A stretch of 64,000 bases of DNA. Origin: Kitasatospora mediocidica KCTC 9733. Its GTDB lineage: Bacteria > Actinomycetota > Actinomycetes > Streptomycetales > Streptomycetaceae. The notes below the pieces were generated by a model. It saw nothing but the letters and a program-made list of their open reading frames with translations, made no database searches and had not been told where the DNA came from. The stretch lies in the NCBI RefSeq assembly GCF_000744225.1, contig NZ_JQLN01000007.1, forward strand, positions 1,116,001-1,180,000, in the 5' to 3' direction. The position numbers and the translations under genes were made by a program. Below, in pieces: positions 58,820 to 64,000 of this stretch (positions are counted from its first letter, which is position 1; each line of letters starts with the position of its first letter).

Positions 58820-59344
58820 CTACGGAGCGGTGCTGAGCGCGAGGATCTGTGCGGGATTGGAGCTGTTGCACGCCGCCAGGTCGAACAGGGGGCCCGGGTA
58901 TCCGTTGGGTGTCGGGGAAACCTGTATGCAGTCGGCCTCGGGGTAGGCGTAGATACTGGGAGCGGCGAACTGGTACCGGTTGCCACCTGCGCCGACGGGG
59001 TGGAGGGTCCATTCGGTGTAGCTGCTGCAGACCGCCTGCCGGACGCCCCAGCGGAGCTTCTCGATGCACTGGCCGTTGGCCTGGCTGACGATCTGGTAGG
59101 TGGCGGGCGTGCCGGCGACCGCCTCGAAGGCGAAGTTCTGGCTCGTCGACCCGTTGCAGGAGTGGCCGTAGGTGTCGAGGAAGTACTGACCGGGGTTGGT
59201 CGTGCTGGTGTCCAGGCAGGTGTTCTGCGTGGCCGAGTAGATGGTGCTGATCGGCGCTGTCTGCGCGGCGGCCGTCTGGGGTGCCACGATCGCGCCCGCG
59301 GCCGCGGCGGCTGTCGCCGCGACGAGGAGGGGCTTGCTGATCAC
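58820..59344 (-). CDS. Secreted RICIN-like beta-trefoil protein
   Basis: A 174-aa secreted protein. Residues 1-27 are a signal peptide (PLLVAATAAAAAGAIVAPQT, cleavage after AxA). The rest shows beta-trefoil repeats: NTCLDTS..., GQCIEKLRW..., ADCIQVSP..., each with a Cys and followed by aromatic residues, as in RICIN-type lectins, but the classic QxW motifs are weak (SQNFAFE, TEWTLHP). Carbohydrate binding is possible but unproven; no catalytic domain is attached. GTG 59344 has AGGAG 8-9 bases upstream. Confidence 0.8.
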   Translation of the reverse strand: MISKPLLVAATAAAAAGAIVAPQTAAAQTAPISTIYSATQNTCLDTSTTNPGQYFLDTYGHSCNGSTSQNFAFEAVAGTPATYQIVSQANGQCIEKLRWGVRQAVCSSYTEWTLHPVGAGGNRYQFAAPSIYAYPEADCIQVSPTPNGYPGPLFDLAACNSSNPAQILALSTAP

Positions 59345-59929
59345 GAGGAGTTCTCCTGTCCCCCGCCCGCGGTCGGTCCGCGAGCGGCTCGTACTTGCCG
59401 GCGCTCGACCGGCGCCGGTGCCCGTTGTCCGGTCGGGCGAGCGGGTGCGAGCGGAGGCGGATCGTCAGGGGGCAGTTGCTGAACTGGTGCCTGACGAGTG
59501 GAGTTGGACACCGCCCGCCATGAGAGCGGCCAGGGGTGTACGCCGACTCACTGTGCTCCCTCTCCTGAAGTCGGTCCCGAGTCTTCCGCGCAGGACCGGG
59601 GGCCGTGCGATGCCCCTCGCCACCGGCTTGGAACCTCCTGGGCCCACTCAGGGGACCGTGACGCAGACCTGCTCCTGGTAGGCCCACTGCTGGGAGTAGC
59701 CGTCCCATGCCTGGTCGAGGCCGCAGTATCGGCCGGAGTCCGTGAGTGCCGGGGCCGGCGATCCGCGCACCGCAACTCGCCTCGATGAAGAGGCTGTTCC
59801 CCCGGAATTGGCCTGAGGGTTGACGTCCCAGCGCCAGTCGACGACGCCGGAGCGGCTGAGGCCCGCGCCGGAGCTGGGCCGGACTGGTCCGAGTGACGAG
59901 GGCGCGGTGCTGCCCCTGCGCCGGCTCGG
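59345..59929. other. Intergenic stretch with a secreted-protein remnant
   Basis: No intact gene. On the minus strand between about 59830 and 59647, two frames show fragments of an exported-type protein: ANFRGNSLFIEASCGARIA-like in one, and DSGRYCGLDQAWDGYSQQ ending ...VCVTVP at the 59647 stop in the other. Cys, Trp and Tyr content suits a small secreted domain, so a frameshifted or decayed gene is likely. I cannot name its family. The remaining bases show nothing recognisable. Confidence 0.4.
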
Positions 59930-60403
59930 TCAGCGGGCGGAGGAGCCGCTGGGCACGCGCCGTCCTGCGGTGGCCTGCGCCGTCCTGAAGGCGGCCAGGA
60001 CGATCGCGGCAGCCATGAGCAGCAGGGTGCCCTCGACGGCGAGGCTGATGAGGGCGAGGGGTTCGGTCCAGTTGCCCTTGTCGTCGCTGTAGTCGGGCAG
60101 CCCGGGGCCGCGGGAGAGGACGAAGCCGAGCAGGGGGCCGAGAGCGACGCCGGCGGCGAGCAGCCATTCGACGGGGTAGGCGTCGCTGCGCAGCCCGCGC
60201 AGTCTGCTTCCTGCGAGGAGCAGGACCGCGCAGAGGACACCGGTCGCCTCCAGCAGGTAGTAGCCGATGGCGACGTAGTGCGGTGTCTTGTCGCCGGGGA
60301 ATCCGCCCTGGTCCTGGACGTGGATCCAGGACACGGCCAGGCAGAGCAGGGCGGCTGCCGCTCTGGGGAGGATGCGGGCGGGAGTGGGGGCGGGCGTGGG
60401 CAT
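59930..60403 (-). CDS. Four-helix membrane protein, unknown family
   Basis: A 157-aa integral membrane protein with four hydrophobic segments (residues ~10-30, ~45-65, ~78-98, ~115-140). The extracytoplasmic loop HVQDQGGFPGDKTPHYVAIG and the SRGPGLPDYSDDKGNWTEPL loop are typical of a family of small Streptomyces membrane proteins I have seen but cannot name. No catalytic or binding motifs. The start ATG lies at 60403, with no strong ribosome site. It is divergent from the VIT-family gene across a 379-base gap. Confidence 0.7.
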   Translation of the reverse strand: MPTPAPTPARILPRAAAALLCLAVSWIHVQDQGGFPGDKTPHYVAIGYYLLEATGVLCAVLLLAGSRLRGLRSDAYPVEWLLAAGVALGPLLGFVLSRGPGLPDYSDDKGNWTEPLALISLAVEGTLLLMAAAIVLAAFRTAQATAGRRVPSGSSAR

Positions 60404-60782
60404 CAGAGCCTCCGGGGCATGGGGAAAGGCGTGCCGGGATGGTGCGGAAAACCGGGGCGTCGGGCGCGTCGGCGAGCCCGACGGTTCCCCGCGGATGCAC
60501 GTCGGAGAGCTGCCGCCGAGCGCGGACTTGACGTGACGGGGACAATGCTGACGCAGGATCAGAACCCTGGCTACCGCTGAAGGCTAGGAGAAGCCTCTGA
60601 ATCGGGATCCCGCCCGTTCAGGGTCGGCGTGAAGGGGCCGGCGTTCCACAGTCACCTCGCCGGTCCTCGCCGGTCCTCGCCGAGCATGGTCGGTGCGGAG
60701 GCCGACCGGGCTGCCGCGACGGGCACAACGGCCATGGGCGGTGGACGATGGCTGTGTCGTCCCGGAGAGGAGCGTCTGCGCC

Positions 60783-61496
60783 ATGTCCTTCCTCGATCAG
60801 CTGAGTCCACACCCGGAGGGCCACAGTGCCGGCCGGGCGGGTTGGCTGCGCGCCGCAGTGCTTGGCTCCAACGACGGTCTGGTCTCGGTCGCGAGCCTGA
60901 TGGTTGGCCTGGCGGCGGCCGGGACGAGCACGTCGACGGTGGTCACCGGTGGTCTGGCGGCGCTGTCCGCCGGAGCCATGGCGATGGCGGCCGGGGAGTA
61001 TGTCTCGGTCAGCTCCCAGGTCGACGTCGAGGTGGCGGACCGGGCCAAGGAGACCCGGGAGCTGGCGGAGGACCCGGAGGCCGAACTCGCCGAACTCACC
61101 GCCATCTACGAAGCCCGGGGGGTCCCCGGCCCGCTGGCTCTGCAGGTGGCGAAGGCCCTGCACGAGGCCGACCCTCTGGAGGCGCACCTGCGCGACGAGC
61201 TCGGGCAGAGCGAGCAGAGTGCCGCTCGGCCGCTCCAGGCCGCCCTCGCCTCCGCGAGCAGCTTCCTGACCGGCGGCCTCGTGCCGTTCCTGGGACTGCT
61301 GGCCACCGGCACCACCGCCCGCCTGTGGCTGATCGTCGCCGTCACCCTCTGCGGCCTCGCCGTCGCGGGCCTCCTGGCCGCCCGCGTGGCCGGCACCCCC
61401 CTGCTGCGTCCGACGCTGCGCGTCGTCGTCGGCGGCGCGCTCGCGATGGCCGTCACCGCGGCGGTCGGACAGCTCGCCCACGCCTCAGGCATCTGA
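60783..61496 (+). CDS. VIT1/CCC1-family iron/manganese transporter
   Basis: A 237-aa membrane protein of the VIT family: AGWLRAAVLGSNDGLVSVAS and MVGLAAAG in helix 1, ALSAGAMAMAAGEYVSVSSQ in helix 2, a charged cytoplasmic domain (residues ~78-145) that may bind metals through Glu/Asp residues (AEDPEAELAELTAIYE), and three C-terminal helices. Bacterial VIT proteins export or sequester Fe2+/Mn2+. ATG 60783 is used; AGGAG (60767-60771 region, GAGAGGAGCG) lies upstream. In-frame sequence to 60693 has no family support. Short direct repeats (CGCCGGTCCT) precede it. Confidence 0.88.
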   Translation: MSFLDQLSPHPEGHSAGRAGWLRAAVLGSNDGLVSVASLMVGLAAAGTSTSTVVTGGLAALSAGAMAMAAGEYVSVSSQVDVEVADRAKETRELAEDPEAELAELTAIYEARGVPGPLALQVAKALHEADPLEAHLRDELGQSEQSAARPLQAALASASSFLTGGLVPFLGLLATGTTARLWLIVAVTLCGLAVAGLLAARVAGTPLLRPTLRVVVGGALAMAVTAAVGQLAHASGI

Positions 61497-61737
61497 CACC
61501 GGCTGTTGGCCGTCGCCTCGTTCTCCCTCTCGCCGGAGCCGGTGTGATCACTCGGCCCACCGGGTGAACCCCGGTGGCGCCTCGGGCGCTGCGCGGCACC
61601 GGCAGGCGACAATCGGTCCCGCGTGCCACCTCGAAGGCATGAGGAAGCCTCCTTGCGGCCGCTGACGCGGGACGCGGCCGGCCCGGAGCGGTCGAGCTCC
61701 GGTCAGTTCACTTGTCTGTTGAGGAAGTCGGGGCCCC

Positions 61738-61926
61738 ATGGTCGGATCCGGGTACGAGTTCACACGCACGCTGGCTGCGCCGATCGACCTCGACGGCACC
61801 GGGCGCTACGTGCACTGGGGTGTCGTGCAGATCTCCGTCGCCAACCTCGTGGTGATCGCCCTGATGGTGCTGGTCTTCGTGCTCGCCGTGCTGCTGCCCT
61901 TCCCGCGCGGACGGAAGCGCCGATGA
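61738..61926 (+). CDS. Small single-helix membrane protein of the cytochrome b operon
   Basis: A 62-aa protein with a polar N-terminal part (MVGSGYEFTRTLAAPIDLDG), then one membrane helix (ISVANLVVIALMVLVFVLAV) and a basic end (PRGRKRR), predicting N-out/C-in topology. Its stop overlaps the cytochrome b start (ATGA), so the two are coupled. It resembles small accessory subunits of respiratory complexes in size and layout but no family is recognised. Confidence 0.75.
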   Translation: MVGSGYEFTRTLAAPIDLDGTGRYVHWGVVQISVANLVVIALMVLVFVLAVLLPFPRGRKRR

Positions 61927-62585
61927 GCAGCGCCGCCCCGGCTCCCGAACACGGTTGGACCGGGTGGCTGCGCCGTCGGGTGGTCGCGGCGCTGCCGCCG
62001 GAGAAGCTGCTGCCCGACTCCCAGCCGGCCTATATGTCGTCGTGGGTCTACCTCTTCGGCGTCGCGACCGTCTCGTCGCTGGCGGTGGTGCTGGTCAGCG
62101 GTGGGCTGCTGGCGTTGAAGGGGCCGGCGTGGTGGCACGTCTCGGCGGTGGGCAAGTACGTCAACAGCCTGCACCTGTGGAGTGTCGAGCTGTTCATGTT
62201 CGTCCTGGTACTCCACCTGTGGGCGAAGTTCTTCATGGCCGCCTGGCGGGGGCGGCGCGTCCTGACCTGGATGACCGGCGCGGTCGCGTTCCTGACCTCC
62301 ATCGGCACGGCCTTCTCCGGCTACCTGGTGCAGCAGAACTTCGACTCGCAGTGGATCGCGGACCAGGCCAAGGACGGCATGAACGCGGTCGGCATCGGCG
62401 CGTTCTGGAACGTCCTGGACTTCGGCCAGATGCTGACGTGGCACATCGTCCTGTTCCCCGCCGTGATCTGCCTGCTGAGCGCGTGGCACGTGCTGCTGGT
62501 ACGCCTGCGCGGCATCGTGCCACCCATCGACGCCCCCGCACCCGACACCCACCTGATCCCGCCCGGCCAGGAGGAGCGAGCGTGA
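61923..62585 (+). CDS. Cytochrome b N-terminal domain protein (b6-like)
   Basis: A 220-aa four-helix cytochrome b N-terminal domain. Haem histidine pairs are visible: His-x13-His in helix B (SLHLWSVELFMFVLVLHLWA) and His-x14-His in helix D (WHIVLFPAVICLLSAWHVLL). The x14 spacing is, from memory, that of cytochrome b6 rather than mitochondrial cytochrome b. GTAFSGYLVQQNFDSQW fits the quinone-site region. The C-terminal subunit IV part and a Rieske protein are absent nearby, so it may pass electrons between menaquinol and an unknown partner. Translation is coupled to both neighbours (ATGA, GTGA). Confidence 0.88.
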   Translation: MSSAAPAPEHGWTGWLRRRVVAALPPEKLLPDSQPAYMSSWVYLFGVATVSSLAVVLVSGGLLALKGPAWWHVSAVGKYVNSLHLWSVELFMFVLVLHLWAKFFMAAWRGRRVLTWMTGAVAFLTSIGTAFSGYLVQQNFDSQWIADQAKDGMNAVGIGAFWNVLDFGQMLTWHIVLFPAVICLLSAWHVLLVRLRGIVPPIDAPAPDTHLIPPGQEERA

Positions 62586-63538
62586 CCCGAAGAAACCGCC
62601 GGGCCGCCACGCCGGAGTCGTCGGCGTTCCCGACCCGGCCCTACGACCTGATCAAAGAGGTCACCATCGCGATGGTCCTGGTCGCCGCACTGACCGCCGG
62701 CCTCGCCGCACTCTTCTCCTCCCCCGATGAGCGGCCCGTCACCCTGGGCTCCTGGTCCCGCACCGCCTCGGCGGACTTCACGGCCACCGCGGTCTCCGAA
62801 CTCGACGGCACCAGCACCACCGCCCAGTACGGCCCCCCGTACAACCACACCCCGGGAGCCGGACAGAAGATCGGACCGCTCGGCCTGCAACGGCTCGCCG
62901 GGGTGCGCATCCCGATCGACACCGCCGACGACTTCGTGATCCAGCCCCTGCGCCAGGCCCCCGAACCTCCCGCGGTCACCGACGCCCTCGCCGCCTGGAG
63001 CGCCGCACCCGCCAACCAGCAGCAGGCGTGGGCCTCCGCCTACTCCGACGCGCTCGGCAAGGCCCCCAACGGCGACCCCGCCCAGGTCGCCCCCGGCGGC
63101 TACGGCCCGGTCCCGGTGCTCACCTCCCGCCTTCTGCAGTTGGCGCAGTCGGGCGCCCTGGACGGCGAACTGCTCACCGAGGGGGGCCAGTTCTACCAGA
63201 CCGACTACACCCGCCCGCTGCTCTTCCTCGGCGACGGAACCTACTTCGCCAACCTCGCCCAGGCCCAGCATCTGGCGGGCGACCAGTGGGGCATGATGAA
63301 CGAGACCGGCAACTATCCCGGCCAGGCCTGGCTGTGGCTCTACACCTTCTGGTACCAGATCGAGCCGTTCAAGAGCTCCGGCAACGCCGACGCCCTCGTC
63401 TGGGCGCTGATGGCCCTGCTGAGCGTGGCCCTGGTCCTGGTCCCCTTCATCCCCGGCATCCGGTCCATCCCCCGCTGGACCCGGGTCCACCGGCTGATCT
63501 GGCGCGACTACTACCGCACCCAGCAGCCGCCCCGCTGA
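62582..63538 (+). CDS. Membrane protein of the cytochrome b operon, large exported domain
   Basis: A 318-aa protein with an N-terminal helix (residues ~28-47, EVTIAMVLVAALTAGLAALF), an external domain (~50-270) and a C-terminal helix (~280-302, LVWALMALLSVALVLVPFIP). The external part has LGSWSRTASADFTATAVSEL, YGPPYNHTPGAG and LLFLGDGTYFANLAQAQHLA, with no CxxCH haem motif and no cysteines, so it is not a c-type cytochrome. It may be the periplasmic-side partner of cytochrome b. GTG 62582 overlaps the preceding stop, with GGAGGAG upstream. Function unknown. Confidence 0.78.
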   Translation: MTRRNRRAATPESSAFPTRPYDLIKEVTIAMVLVAALTAGLAALFSSPDERPVTLGSWSRTASADFTATAVSELDGTSTTAQYGPPYNHTPGAGQKIGPLGLQRLAGVRIPIDTADDFVIQPLRQAPEPPAVTDALAAWSAAPANQQQAWASAYSDALGKAPNGDPAQVAPGGYGPVPVLTSRLLQLAQSGALDGELLTEGGQFYQTDYTRPLLFLGDGTYFANLAQAQHLAGDQWGMMNETGNYPGQAWLWLYTFWYQIEPFKSSGNADALVWALMALLSVALVLVPFIPGIRSIPRWTRVHRLIWRDYYRTQQPPR

Positions 63539-63821
63539 CACGGTCGAGGCCGGGCGCGGCAGCTCCGGCCCGTGCAGCCAGTCGGTGGATCGGCATTCCG
63601 CCGCGCTTCGCAGATCGGCATTCTGATCGACTGCCGCCGGACACCCGGTCGTGTCCTGATCCGGGGCTGGTCGGCGCGCGCATGGCGCCCACCGGGAGTC
63701 GGACCGCCCGCGACAGGGTCGGCGAACCCGCGTGAGCTCGCGCACCGGGCTGTTACCGGAGTGTTATGCGGCGGGGGGAAGAGTGGCACTGGAAGATCCC
63801 GCTCAGTGATGGGAGCCGCCG

Positions 63822-64000
63822 GTGTCCACCGTCAGCGCGCACTCCGCACGGCATGCCCGCCACCGGGCCGGCCCGCCCCCGCAGCAGCCGTCCGGTCTGC
63901 CGCCGGTGGGCCACCTCTGGTCACGGGCCCTGCTGCTGGTCATCTGGGCCGGGGTGCCGGCCGTCCTGGCGATCTGGTGGCAGAACACCATCCCCGGCTC
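63822..64000 (+). CDS. N-terminus of a membrane oxidoreductase, cut by the window end
   Basis: GTG 63822, six bases after GGGAG, opens a frame that runs out of the window after 59 codons. A basic, Pro-rich N-terminus is followed by a membrane helix (ALLLVIWAGVPAVLAIWWQN). WWQNTIPG after the helix resembles the start of ferric-reductase-like flavoprotein membrane proteins of Streptomyces, which would suit the preceding cytochrome b operon, but too little is present to be sure. Confidence 0.5.
   Translation, partial: MSTVSAHSARHARHRAGPPPQQPSGLPPVGHLWSRALLLVIWAGVPAVLAIWWQNTIPG

Noticed and set aside
1..64000. tRNA, rRNA, prophage or biosynthetic gene cluster signals
   Set aside because: No cloverleaf-like sequence, phage structural gene, integrase, PKS or NRPS gene was recognised on reading both strands.

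Overview
The window is very GC-rich, and its first 6.5 kb has the order lipB, lipA, small ORF, DUF4191 protein, RDD protein, glnA that I recall from Streptomyces chromosomes. A canonical GlnR operator precedes glnA. The source is therefore most likely a member of the Streptomycetaceae (Streptomyces, Kitasatospora or a close relative); species cannot be told from this sequence.

Layout. 1-6.5 kb: a partial PucR-type regulator, lipoate biosynthesis (lipB, lipA), three small or membrane proteins, and glnA. 6.5-7.3 kb: a gene-free stretch opening with three alternating copies of one 13-mer. 7.3-12.8 kb: an accessory patch of MmyB-type regulators, SDRs and aldo/keto reductases, with several broken genes (truncated SDR, frameshifted carboxymuconolactone decarboxylase, alcohol dehydrogenase tail, a regulator that has lost its helix-turn-helix). 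13-58.6 kb: a long stress/dormancy island. It holds six full-length universal stress proteins and a remnant, two Acg-like nitroreductases, five CBS-domain genes and a remnant, flavin-binding PNPOx-fold proteins, ChrA, a GH65 phosphorylase, an aquaporin, a GNAT/acyl-CoA synthetase fusion, a K+ channel, a sigma factor, an MBL/beta-CASP nuclease, an S2P-like protease, a PfkB sugar kinase, PEP synthase, a P-type cation ATPase, DUF1876, DUF1918, DUF302 and DUF5994 proteins, and an Rv1733c-like remnant. 58.6-64 kb: a secreted lectin-like protein, small membrane proteins, a VIT-family transporter, and a three-gene operon built around a cytochrome b N-terminal domain.

How it may work together. At 38.9-41.3 kb lies a DevR/DosR-type response regulator, convergent with a GAF-GAF histidine kinase that keeps the DevS haem-ligand histidine and distal tyrosine at the right spacing. 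The gene content closely mirrors the mycobacterial DosR regulon and the Osd system described in Streptomyces coelicolor. Upstream of many of these genes I find one recurring 16-bp imperfect palindrome (best form GGGACCGAYCGGCCCT), usually 50-120 bp before the start codon and often between divergent genes. I infer this to be the operator of the island's response regulator, giving one hypoxia/redox-controlled regulon for energy sparing, redox balance, ion homeostasis and stress signalling.

A second theme is decay by deletion. At least ten genes survive only as truncated, internally deleted or frameshifted copies, often beside an intact paralogue, suggesting the island is shuffled and pruned by recombination between duplicated families.
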